This document shows positions 9,063 through 17,577 of a stretch of DNA of 17,577 bases, piece by piece; position 1 is the stretch's first letter; each line of letters opens with the position of its first letter. Both the position numbers and the translations under genes were made by a program. This DNA is from Brachionus koreanus. Its lineage: Eukaryota > Rotifera > Eurotatoria > Ploima > Brachionidae. A model generated the notes under the pieces. It was not told the DNA's origin, did not search any database, and saw nothing but the letters and a program-made list of their open reading frames with translations. The DNA lies in assembly GCA_016987375.1 (NCBI GenBank), contig PJRA01000473.1, positions 1,766,282 through 1,783,858 on the forward strand. Direction: 5' to 3'.

Positions 9063-9117
9063 CTTCGAAGAAGCTTAACCCGAAAGGGTCGCAGTATTTA
9101 CTACTATTACTCCTACA
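9061..9117 (+). repeat. LINE 3' end: two stem-loops and a TAC-type tail
   Basis: Immediately at the ORF2 stop, AGCTTC (9061-9066) pairs with GAAGCT (9070-9075) around GAA. ACCC (9078-9081) then pairs with GGGT (9086-9089) around GAAA, a GNRA tetraloop. The sequence ends in TATTTACTACTATTACTCCT, an imperfect TAC/TAT microsatellite. Such compact hairpins plus a simple repeat at the 3' end are where a LINE reverse transcriptase is expected to bind its own RNA. Confidence 0.6.
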
Positions 9118-9298
9118 ATTTTTGAAACGAGCCAAACACATATTATATGATAATTCCTTTAAAGATTTAAAAAAATTGATATTCTTAAAAGATATTTATG
9201 AAATTAAAATTAAATAAGTTGAAAAAGTTGATGTGTTGAAATTAGATTATTATTTAAAAGTATTATATCATTAATAATTAATTTTAATTTTTTGTTCA

Positions 9299-9646
9299 AT
9301 GGTTAAACCGCACCTGGAATTTGCTGTCACTGCTTGGTGCCCTTGTTTTGAAAAGACATAAATTAGCTTGAGACGAAGAGCGACAAAGTTGATTCCAGAA
9401 TTGCGTGACTTGGATTATCAACAACGTTTGTTAAGGCATGATTTAACTAACTTGAGTACAAGAAGATTAATGAGTGATCTAATTCAGATGTACAAACTGG
9501 TAAAAAATTATGAACATATTGAATTTAATCTTAACAGTGTTAACACAAAACTTGGAAGCCGAATATATGAATTGAGGAGAAATAGCTACTGTCTAACCCG
9601 TGAACGAATAAAGAACTCCGTCAGTGACGTTAATCGTGACTGCTAG
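9299..9646 (+). pseudogene. Second reverse transcriptase C-terminal fragment
   Basis: One frame from ATG 9299 to TAG 9644-9646 carries one in-frame stop (TAA 9359-9361). It reads MVKPHLEFAVTAWCPCFEK, then LRRRATKLIPELRDLDYQQRL (at most a few residues from the family pattern EKVQRRATKLV) and MSDLIQMYKLVKNYEHIEF. This is the same part of ORF2 as 8610-8830, but the sequence is clearly different, so it belongs to another LINE family in the same orientation. It lacks everything before this point and the usual NRVV-WNSLP end. Confidence 0.75.
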
Positions 9647-9710
9647 ATTAAGTAATTTAATTATTTGGCTTAACTTTCTAAATTTTAATATTAATTTGGC
9701 AGTCATGAAA

Positions 9711-9733
9711 GTCATGTGGTTTAGTCACATGAC
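9711..9733. repeat. Perfect 8-bp hairpin
   Basis: GTCATGTG (9711-9718) and CACATGAC (9726-9733) are exact reverse complements around a 7-nt loop. It is unusual for its mixed base composition in an A/T background. It may be the remnant of a small element or a chance palindrome; no function is claimed. Confidence 0.4.
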
Positions 9734-10858
9734 ATGTTTACACTAGACTAAATTTTTAAAACTTCACTTGTTATAAATGATTATTTTTTTTATCATTATA
9801 TCATCAATATTTTAAATGAGAAATTTATAGGTGATTGCTTTATAGAATGTTTGAAATTTTATTTTTTATTTTTTTTTAAAGAAAAATCTTCAAAAAAGAA
9901 TTAAGTTGGTTTGTCAAAAAATGTTTATTTGGTAAAGAATCCAAGTCAGGACTTTAAATTAAATTTTGATAAAAGAAAGTATAAAATTTAAATTGTATTA
10001 AAAAGCTTATATAATAGAATATAATAAAATGAATAGATTTACAATATGATTTAAAAAAATATTGAAATTTGTTTTTATTTAATATATTTTGAATTTTACA
10101 TATGAATTTAAAAGCGTTTAAAACTTTTAGTTATCAGCATAAATTAAAGCCACTAGGCATTTGTCACAATTTAGTTTAATAATTTAAGATAAAAATTAGC
10201 TTTTCTTAGAAAAAAATTGAATCAAGACTTTTTGGAAATTCATAATTTCATGCAATATTTTTTGTTTTGGTTGAATATTTTTATTTCATTTAGTAAAAAA
10301 GGTTTTATTCACAACATTGAATTTAAATTTTAATACTCTTTTGAAATTAAGTAGAATAATTGAATAAAAATTAAATCTAAATTTTTAAAAACTATCGATA
10401 TAACTTTAGAGAAAATTTGAAATCTAAAAAATAACTTTGTGAATTGTTTATCTATATCATTTTGATTTCTAATCTAATTTTAAATGTTTTAAATGAAAAA
10501 ATTATTTGAAAAAAATTAAAATAAAGAATTCGATTATAAAAATTAAATTTTTTTTTCTATACGATGAATAGCTAAAACCCTTAAAGACAAAAAAAAAATT
10601 TTAAATTCGCAATAGTAAAAAAAATTTAAAAAAATCCAATCTTAAATTTATTTTAACATTTTTTAGTGCAAATTATAGTAAAAATTAAAATTTTAATTAG
10701 CAACAGTTAAATAAACAAATAATAGTGGCATTTTACTGAAAATAATTAAATATTAAAGATATTTAATTCAAATTTGAAAAAAATCTTGGGAACATAATGT
10801 GAGGTGTAAGTGCTCAATACAAGAGCAACAAATAATCGAAAATAATAGGTACCATAGT
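9734..10858. other. AT-rich intergenic DNA upstream of caveolin A
   Basis: Long A/T-only runs with no open frame of interest and no transposon motif that I can recognise. Distal regulatory DNA for caveolin A could lie here but nothing marks it. Confidence 0.45.
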
Positions 10859-10881
10859 AGCAGAAACCAACGAAATAAACA
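10859..10881 (+). promoter_or_regulatory. Upstream element shared by caveolin A and B promoters
   Basis: This 23-base block (AGCAGAAACCAACGAAATAA and three more bases) recurs upstream of caveolin B on the minus strand at 13371-13393. It has only two differences, both C/T. In both genes it ends 34-36 bases before the shared TATA-like box, while the surrounding sequence is not alignable. Conservation at fixed spacing suggests a transcription-factor site or a core promoter part; the factor is unknown. Confidence 0.5.
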
Positions 10882-10915
10882 ATTTTTGTTTACAAAAAAA
10901 CAATTTAAAATATAC

Positions 10916-10927
10916 TATAAAAATAAA
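10916..10927 (+). promoter_or_regulatory. TATA-like box of caveolin A
   Basis: TATAAAAATAAA lies 98 bases before the ATG. On its own it would mean little in such AT-rich DNA, but TATAAAAAT followed by AA or TA is found upstream of all three caveolin copies, and here and in copy B it follows the shared 23-base element. Confidence 0.45.
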
Positions 10928-11013
10928 GAACGATTTAAATTATTTACAGAGAAAAATAGTAGAAAAAAGGAGCAATAATTCAAATATTTTAGAAAATATT
11001 AACCTATTAAAAA

Positions 11014-11493
11014 ATGGCCGAAATCGATTTGATCAACCGTGACCCCCAAAACTTGAACAACTTTTTACAAGTTGAATTCGATGACGTTCTAGCTGAACCA
11101 GAAGGTACCCACACAATTGATTGTGTGTGGAGAAACTCACACAAATGCTTCAAATGCGGTAAAAATCTTTGCTACAAAATTTTGACCATCATCACTGGTA
11201 TCTTTGTTGCCTTGTACTGGGGATGTGTATTTGCTTGTGTATCATATGCCATTGTTTGGTTTGTTACACCTGTAATGAGACTATTACACATTATATTGCA
11301 TCCACTTAAGAAGATCCTATCGATTGTCTTAACAAGTAATTTCACGCTTTTTTTAAATTTAAAACAATTTTTTTAATTTTTTTTAATTTTAGCCTTCCTC
11401 GGACCATTTATGCAAACTTATGGTCTTATCTTTTCAAGAATTCATGTCACTCAATCGCAAGGTGAACCACCGAAACCAATTGGTGAACTATAA
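11014..11493 (+). CDS. Caveolin, copy A
   Basis: Exons 11014-11335 and 11393-11493, joined across a 57-nt GT-AG intron (codon 108 is split), encode 140 residues. FDDVLAEP (22-29) is the caveolin signature, FEDVIAEP in vertebrate CAV1. The scaffolding segment follows (DCVWRNSHKCFKCGKNLCYK, 36-55), then the long hydrophobic hairpin (about 56-84) with P86 matching CAV1 P132, and an amphipathic C-terminal helix. Caveolins oligomerise in the inner leaflet of the plasma membrane, bend it into caveolae and bind cholesterol. Six cysteines lie at 37, 45, 48, 53, 71 and 75, with none after 75, whereas CAV1 has its palmitoylated cysteines in the C-terminal part. Without splicing, the frame would stop at 11376. 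An AATAAA lies 84 bases past the stop. It differs from copy B only in the last 54 bases of exon 1 and the first half of exon 2. Confidence 0.88.
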
Positions 11494-11576
11494 GAAAAAA
11501 ATTATCCATTCTAAAATAATGAATTACCGGCTTTTTTTAAAACATCGACTGATTAATTCATTCTTTTTTCAATTTT

Positions 11577-11582
11577 AATAAA
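11577..11582 (+). terminator. Poly(A) signal of caveolin A
   Basis: AATAAA 84 bases after the stop codon. The distance is much the same as for the hexamer behind copy B (87 bases), which supports it a little. Confidence 0.4.
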
Positions 11583-12655
11583 ATTTAAGTTAAAAATTTT
11601 TTTTTACTTAGCCTGCATTTTTATTTTTAATTTTCATCCTAGCTTTTTAGGTGTCTCAATGTGTTCTCCTCTACTTAAAGCCACAACTATTTCTCCATTT
11701 ATCCACTTTAACCATCACGAATTTTTTAATGAAAAAAATAATAAATTTAAGAAATATTCATATAAATTAATTTATAAAGATGAAACAAAATTTATTTATT
11801 TATTTTACATTTCTCTAATTTACGAAAAAAAACCTAATAAAATAGTCAGGTAATCTTCAAAATAAAAACTATTATGCTCTATCGTCTTTAGCCATCAATA
11901 AGTGATGATCAGAAGCTCGATTCCTTCCAGCTTTTATTTTTTAATCATCATACACCTTTGCATAAAATTAAATTTTTAAAATTAATCTTGTATTTTACTA
12001 TAAGCACATTTTTACCTTTCATTAGACCAATTTAATAAGTTATTGTTGTTAATTCAATAATGAGATTACAGTAATAAAATTTCATACATACATGTTTTAT
12101 TTAAAGATTTCATTTTATAAAATTTTTTCTAATAAATATGTTTTTTAGATGATTATTAGTGATTTAAATTAAAGATTAGATGAAATCAACTAGAATAAAA
12201 AGATATTTAGTTTATTTTTATTTAAGAAAAATCTGATAGTTGATAAATACTGATATGTTGTTGAATTATTGTTGTGTTGGGTTAGAGGTTGATAAAATTC
12301 TAATTTTAAAATAATAATTTCTTGAATAAAATTTTCTTTTGAAAAATATATTAGAAAATTGAAAAGAAATAGAGCTTATTTTAAAATTTTTTAAACAAGC
12401 TAAATATTGCTTTAATTCTTTATGTGTTTCTCTCAGAAAGATTAAGTGTTTTTTAAATCAATAATAAGCATTTAATTATTTTAGATAAAATAAAACAACA
12501 ACAAAAAAAAAACTTAAAAGAAATCAAAATGAGAGTGAAAAAAAATCGGAATCTACCAAGAAATTCAACTAAAATTTGATGCTCTAGCTTTAAAAATCGT
12601 TTAGAAAATAAAAATCGTAATTATTATAGAATAAAAAAAGCGAATTTAATTAGAG
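11583..12655. other. Spacer between convergent caveolins A and B
   Basis: AT-rich. An open frame at 11659-11853 has low-complexity content and no recognisable domain. The 3' flanks of A and B share no visible similarity, so the two genes are not a simple inverted duplication extending past the stop codons. Confidence 0.45.
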
Positions 12656-12661
12656 TTTATT
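12656..12661 (-). terminator. Poly(A) signal of caveolin B
   Basis: AATAAA on the minus strand, 87 bases downstream of the stop codon of copy B. Confidence 0.4.
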
Positions 12662-12747
12662 TTAAAAATTAAAAAGAATCAAAGAGCTTCATGTCATGCA
12701 AAATAAATGTAAAAAAGCTCAAATATTGGCATTGTTTCTGCTTCTGC

Positions 12748-13228
12748 TTATAGTTCACCAATTGGTTTCGGTGGTTCACCTTGCGATTGAGTGACATGAA
12801 TTCTAGAGAAGATAAGACCATAAGTTTGCACAATTGGTCCGAGGAAGGCTAAAATTAAAAAAAATTAAAAAAATTGTTTTAAATTTAAAAAAAGCGTGAA
12901 AATTACTTGATAAGACAATCGATAGAATTTTCTTAATTGGATGCAACACAATGTGTAAAAGTCTCATTACAGGTGTAACAAACCAAACAATGGCATATGA
13001 TACACAAGCAAATACACATCCCCAGTACAAGGCAACAAAGATACCAGTGATGATGGTCAAAATTTTGTAGCAAAGATTTTTACCGCATTTGAAGCATTTG
13101 TGTGAGTTTCTCCACACACAATCAATTGTGTGGGTACCTTCTGGTTCAGCTAGAACGTCATCGAATTCAACTTGTAAAAAGTTGTTCAAGTTTTGGGGGT
13201 CACGGTTGATCAAATCGATTTCGGCCAT
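12748..13228 (-). CDS. Caveolin, copy B
   Basis: Exons 13228-12907 and 12848-12748 flank a 58-nt intron (GTAATTTTC...TTTTAG). The product is 140 residues with the same domain order as copy A: signature FDDVLAEP 22-29, cysteine-rich scaffolding segment 36-55, hydrophobic hairpin 56-84, C-terminal helix, and end PPKPIGEL. Relative to A it has V94, I98, S107, I113 and V114. At all eleven base positions where it differs from A in the coding region it agrees with copy C. Its intron, however, matches A with a single one-base indel, and its C-terminal codons match A. It faces copy A tail to tail and lies in tandem with copy C. Unspliced, the frame would read on to 12803. Confidence 0.88.
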
Positions 13229-13322
13229 CTTTTAATACTTTTTTTTGTTATAATAATTTTTCGAAACTTTGAAATTTCTTTGTTGCTATTTTAAAATAAC
13301 TAATAAATTTGATTTAAAATCT

Positions 13323-13334
13323 CTTATTTTTATA
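13323..13334 (-). promoter_or_regulatory. TATA-like box of caveolin B
   Basis: TATAAAAATAAG on the minus strand, 106 bases before the ATG. It corresponds in sequence and in distance from the upstream 23-base element to the box of copy A. Confidence 0.45.
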
Positions 13335-13370
13335 TTAAGACTGCATTCAAGTTTTCATCGATTATTTAAC

Positions 13371-13393
13371 TGTTTATTTCATTAGTTTCTGCT
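13371..13393 (-). promoter_or_regulatory. Upstream element shared with caveolin A
   Basis: On the minus strand AGCAGAAACTAATGAAATAA plus three bases, 21 of 23 identical to 10859-10881. It ends 36 bases before the TATA-like box. No copy this close is found before caveolin C; AAACCAATCGA, about 20 bases upstream of the C box, is at best a weak relative. Confidence 0.5.
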
Positions 13394-14609
13394 GCCATAG
13401 CAAACTATGTTTTTTAAATACCTTTTGAATTTTTATGGTTGACGACAAACTTTTTTCGAATAAGCTTTTTCGAAAATTTCATCCTAGTGACGTAAAAATC
13501 TCGCACCATTTTTTTCAGACCCTGTAAAAATATAAAATTTATCCATCAAATTGTTAAGTTTCCTAGGGAACGTAAATATTTGACTCGGTACTGAGCTTAT
13601 TTTGTGGTTATAAACATTTGTTTTACCGATTCTCTGAGCTATTTTTTTTTATTTGAAATTACAAAAATGATTCTTAGTTGCAAACGATATTAAAAACAAA
13701 TTTTCTATTTGAAATTTTGAAACTAACAATAAAATCGGTCACATTTACTTTTTTCAAATATATTTTTTTTATTTTTGGAACTTTTTGAACTGTTTTTTTT
13801 TACACTTTAAATAATAAAATATTTTTTTTGTTTTAAAATTTTATTTTTTTTTTTATTAATAATCGAAAAAATCGTATTTTAATATAAAATGTTTTGATAA
13901 ATTTTTGAATAGTGAAAAAAGTCAAATTATTTTCAAATAATAATATAAGCTTTAGTCTTCAAATTCGATTTTAAATGTTTGAACAATGAAATTTAAAAAA
14001 ATTTTTAGAAAAAATAATAAATTTATAAAATGAAAAAAAATTAAATCAATAAAAAAAGTCAATCGATTTTTCGATTTTTTTTTTCTAAACTCAAATATTA
14101 TTATAGAATTCTCTTTTTTATTCAATTTAAACCAGAAATAGCTTTTACTTAATTAAAGTACAACAATAAATTAAAAATCTAACTAATGTTAAATTAAAGC
14201 CCTTAAACAATATATTTTTTCTGAATTTTATCTTTAATTTGAAGTATCAATATCGAACTAGAATGTTATTGAAAATTTCCATTGTCATTTATTGATCATT
14301 TATCTATGCACTTTTTCAAAAATTTAGACAAAAATTTATTGACTATTTGAACCTTTCATATTTGAAGTTCAAGATTGTTTGATTAGAATTAAATTCAACA
14401 AAAAAAAGTCACAAAAAAAAATTTAATAATTTCAAAATGATTGAAAACTTGAACTTTAACTGATTCTTTTTAAATTTCATTATAAATTAACCATTTTTCA
14501 GTAAATATCCCAGGTTAATTATGTAAGCAAAAAATCAGGGATATTAAAAGATGCTTAATATAATTTCCGATGGGAAAATAAATGAGAAAATACGATAAAG
14601 TGTATTTTT
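13394..14609. other. AT-rich intergenic DNA
   Basis: No gene seen. TGACGTAA, a CRE-like word, lies at 13488-13495, upstream of caveolin B; one such 8-mer is weak evidence. The rest is A/T runs. Confidence 0.4.
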
Positions 14610-15090
14610 ATTTGAATAACTTTATTAATAAATATAATAATAATAAAATAAAATGCTACAACAGGTTAACTGTAATGCAAGCTTCTGCTTTCTATTTTAA
14701 CCTTCCAACTTTGAGGATTCCTGAATAGTCTAATCCTTTTATTGAAGATATTTTTGTGTCGGGATTTGACAGCTTATGTTTGTTAAATTATTCCGATTGT
14801 CAACAACTCTATTCAACAGAAAATATATTCTCTGTAGCCTAAATACATTCATACGGCAAGTCTTTTATGATCTTTACTAGTTTATTTGTTCATCTTTGGA
14901 CTTTTTCAAACGTTGCAGTATCTTTTTTTTTCAAACAGACTCAATGCTGCTATGTTGTTGTCCAAGTGTGGTCTTACAAATGCAATATATAGTTTTCATA
15001 TTCGGTAGTTGTTGGCATCATGAAAAGCCTAAATGTTCCATTTGAGATTGTTAGTAAAAATGATTCCGATGTTCAATCTATTATTGCTTA
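14610..15090 (-). pseudogene. Third reverse transcriptase C-terminal fragment with 3' tail
   Basis: On the minus strand, with several frame changes, pieces follow the LINE ORF2 order. IGIIFTNNLKW lies near 15075-15035, LYIAFVRPHLDNNIAA near 14990-14943, EKVQR then NKLVKIIKDLPYE near 14915-14850, and FLLNRVVDNRNNL near 14825-14785. The part between the last two pieces is shortened. A 3' UTR-like stretch follows, containing ACAGGTTAACTGT and then an ATT/TTA repeat tail at about 14650-14620. Its residues and tail differ from those of the two plus-strand fragments, so it is a different family. It sits between caveolins B and C. Confidence 0.68.
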
Positions 15091-16102
15091 AGCTTTGGGT
15101 CAATTAGATTAGGATTGAACGGAGTTGTTACAATAAGACATATTGGATGAATTTTCACGTTTGATTGACATTTTGGTGCAAGTGTTATTTTCGAAGAAGG
15201 AATAAAATATATTAGTTAGCAAACTAAACATTTTTGTTGCTAATGAAAAAAAATTTTTGTTTTGAGAATCAACAAAGACTGCTTCCATTTTTTCTCCATA
15301 AACTAACAAGGTTTGCAATTTTGAAAATGATGAAGCTAAAAATATAAATGTGTTGCATTTATGTTAAGAAATGTCTTGGTGAATTTTATTCAAAAACTGA
15401 CCAAGACGATAAATTTTGATAATTTAAAAAAAATTAAAAAACTTTTTTTCCCTTAATATCCCCATCAATTTACAATAAAAACTCTACTTCATGGGGTAAC
15501 ATGCAAAGGTTTAGAGTTCTCTTTTATTATCTATAGTTTCATCAAATATGTTTTGTGTCAAACTTTGAATTAAGATCACAAATTTTTACATATTAAAAAA
15601 ATTTCATCTTAATCAAGGAAATCAAATATCAAAATACACTTTTAAGCTGAATAAAATTTTTCATTTCCTTTCTAAAGACTGATTTCTTCAAATTAATTAA
15701 AAAGTTTGAACAAATAATATTTTTATTTAAGACAATGATATTTAATTGAGCAATCTTTATATTTAGTCTATTTTATAAATAAATTTTAGATCTAGTGATA
15801 AAAATATTTTTTATTTTTTTCAAAAATCAAAACTAATAAAGTAGTGACAAGTAAAACAAATCTTTTTGTTTAAATGTTTAAAATGAAAAAACAAGTTAAC
15901 TTAAATTTTTTAAGATAAAATAAAAAGCCTAAAATGGATTGCGTGTTTTACAAGATGTCAAAATTAACTTTAAAAGCTATTTAGACACACATTATTTAAA
16001 AACACTCAAACACTTTGCTTAAAACATTTTAATTAAATTCATTAAATTAAATGAAAAAAAAAATTCTTTTGCACATAGAATTATTTATTTATCAAATAAT
16101 CA
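15091..16102. other. AT-rich spacer between the retroelement fragment and caveolin C
   Basis: An open minus-strand frame at 15109-15318 (69 codons) joins no recognisable domain and is more likely the decayed upstream part of the retroelement, or chance. Nothing else is seen. Confidence 0.4.
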
Positions 16103-16108
16103 TTTATT
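16103..16108 (-). terminator. Poly(A) signal of caveolin C
   Basis: AATAAA on the minus strand, 47 bases after the stop codon. Confidence 0.35.
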
Positions 16109-16154
16109 TAATTAAATTCATTTGAAATCGATTGAAAAAATAATCGTAGAAAAT

Positions 16155-16670
16155 TTATTTGAAATTCTTAACTGTTTCACTATTAGCTCCAACAATGTGA
16201 TCAATTGGCAATGGTGGCTCACCTTGCGATTGTGTGACATGAATTCTAGAGAAGATAAGACCATAGGTTTGCACAATTGGACCGAGGAAGGCTAAAATTA
16301 AAAAAAATTAAAAAAAATTGTCTTAAATTCGAACAAGCTGAAAATTACTTGATAAGACAATGGATAGAATTTTCTTAATTGGATGCAACACAATGTGTAA
16401 AAGTCTCATTACAGGTGAAACAAACCAGACAATGGCATATGATACACAAGCAAATACACATCCCCAGTACAAGGCAACAAAGATACCAGTGATGATGGTC
16501 AAAATTTTGTAGCAAAGATTTTTACCGCATTTGAAGCATTTGTGTGAGTTTCTCCACACACAATCAATTGTGTGGGTACCTTCTGGTTCAGCTAGAACGT
16601 CATCGAATTCAACTTTTAAAAAGTGGTTCAAGTTTTGGGGGTCACGGTTGATCAAATCGATTTCGGCCAT
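16155..16670 (-). CDS. Caveolin, copy C, with a distinct C-terminus
   Basis: Exons 16670-16349 and 16291-16155 flank a 57-nt intron at the same position as in A and B; the product is 152 residues. Signature, scaffolding segment with its cysteines, and hydrophobic hairpin are as in the other copies, with H16, K19 and S85 as its own changes. The last codons diverge: after GEPP it reads LPIDHIVGANSETVKNFK, 12 residues longer than A and B. The intron is clearly less similar than those of A and B are to each other. The 5' flank next to the ATG (AGTATTGAAAG) resembles that of copy B (AGTATTAAAAG), with about 40 bases fewer between TATA-like box and ATG. All features look functional. Confidence 0.87.
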
Positions 16671-16724
16671 CTTTCAATACTTTTTTGTGTTAAAATAACT
16701 ATTCTTTGACTTAATTATATTTTT

Positions 16725-16736
16725 CTAATTTTTATA
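16725..16736 (-). promoter_or_regulatory. TATA-like box of caveolin C
   Basis: TATAAAAATTAG on the minus strand, 66 bases before the ATG. It aligns with the boxes of copies A and B. The shorter distance to the ATG is explained by a gap of about 40 bases relative to copy B after the shared word AGTTATTTTAA. Confidence 0.42.
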
Positions 16737-17577
16737 TTCATCTGAATCGATTGGTTTTATAGACCTTTGAGGCTTTTTTGTTTTATTAATTTCCATAGTA
16801 ATTCTAACCGATTCTTTAGTTTAAGATTAAAACAAACTTCAAACGTCATCAAAACCTTTTTAGGCATCATCAGTCTTTTTATTTACATTTCTTGTTGTTA
16901 TGCTAAATAGTAAGTTTGGTTTGGTTCTGAATTTAATTAGTTCTATCAGACAGTTAAACTAAATTTTATTTATGTCATAGTTATTATTTTTACCTTTAGT
17001 AAAAATCTTAATTTAAAACTTAAAATTTGAAAAAAATATATTTAAAAATCGCAATTTTTTGAATCAGGCTTTTTGTTTGCAGTCGTCAATAAAACAATAT
17101 TTAAAAACAACTTTCATTTAAAATTACTTAAAATGAAAACGTTCAATGTACACCTACAAAATAAAATAGAAGTGTTAAAACAATTCAAAAATTCAATGAG
17201 AATTTAAATTGATTGACTAAATAAGTTTGTTTAAGATAAGACTTCTTTTTGAAAATAGGTCTCACATAAATTTAAATTTCAAATAGTTTTATAGAATTAG
17301 TTTTTGTCTAAGACTTTTCAGCTGATATCTTTTTTTCTCGCTTGCAAAATATCTTATCTTTTTCACTAAAGTTTTGATCTATTTTTATTTCCTAACACTA
17401 ATTATATTAGTTTTAAATTAGATTAATATTACCAATTTAAAATTAAATCCAAAATATATCTTTTTTATTCTTTTTTTGCTATTTCTTTTTTTTAATTTTT
17501 TTTGTCAAAATTATTTTTTCAATAAATTAATGAGATAAAGTATTAAAACAGATATTTTTGATATTTTTTATAAATGC
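16737..17577. other. AT-rich flank upstream of caveolin C
   Basis: No gene, repeat array or transposon motif recognised up to the right edge of the window. A second TATAAAA word lies near 16755-16762 on the minus strand, an alternative core promoter for copy C. Confidence 0.4.

Noticed and set aside
11659..11853. Open frame of 64 codons after caveolin A
   Set aside because: Mostly K, N, F, I and Y from AT-rich DNA, no family resemblance and no sign of splice links; likely chance.
13488..13495. TGACGTAA, CRE-like word upstream of caveolin B
   Set aside because: Not found at the corresponding place before copies A or C, so chance is the better reading.
15109..15318. Minus-strand 69-codon frame next to the third RT fragment
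   Set aside because: It does not align with any ORF2 block I can recognise and has a low-information composition.
1..17577. CRISPR array, bacterial operon signals, tRNA or rRNA genes
   Set aside because: No regularly spaced repeats, no cloverleaf or rRNA core sequence, and introns show the DNA is eukaryotic.

Overview
This is a eukaryotic (animal) nuclear window. It is strongly AT-rich, with long A/T-only stretches between sparse genes, 57-65 nt GT-AG introns, and remnants of pogo-, mariner- and Tc1-like DNA transposons and non-LTR retrotransposons. It holds caveolins, which point to a metazoan, and an RNF126/RNF115-type RING E3 ligase. The short introns, composition and transposon types would suit a small-genome protostome such as a monogonont rotifer. 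That placement is inference with low confidence; nothing in the window fixes the species.

Layout. 1-122 is one terminus of a pogo/Tigger-like transposon running off the left edge. 696-1692 looks like an ORF1-only retroelement: a coiled-coil ORF broken by a -1 frameshift at a run of seven A, then a GC-rich hairpin and an AAAT-type tail. 2252-6958 (minus) is a four-exon E3 ubiquitin ligase of 530 residues. Its RING-H2 finger is split by a 3.0 kb intron that carries a dead mariner and a dead Tc1/IS630-like transposase, both on the opposite strand to the gene. 8015-9117 and 9299-9646 (plus) are decayed reverse-transcriptase fragments; the first keeps a structured 3' end. 10859-16736 is a cluster of three caveolin genes: A on plus, B and C on minus. 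Each has two coding exons with the intron at the same place. A and B are convergent, B and C are tandem, and a third retrotransposon fragment (minus) lies between B and C. The rest is AT-rich DNA in which I see no gene.

The most notable region is the caveolin cluster. Copies A and B are identical over the first 268 coding bases and almost identical across the intron, yet they differ at 7 of the next 54 exon bases and at 4 bases in the first half of exon 2, and their flanks are unrelated outside a short promoter module. This pattern suggests gene conversion. All three copies share a TATA-like box upstream, and A and B also share a 23-base element at nearly the same spacing from it. The three proteins carry a cysteine-rich version of the caveolin scaffolding segment; copy C has its own, longer C-terminus.

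The RING ligase and the caveolins show no evident functional link. Caveolins shape plasma membrane and the ligase ubiquitinates target proteins; they are simply neighbours.
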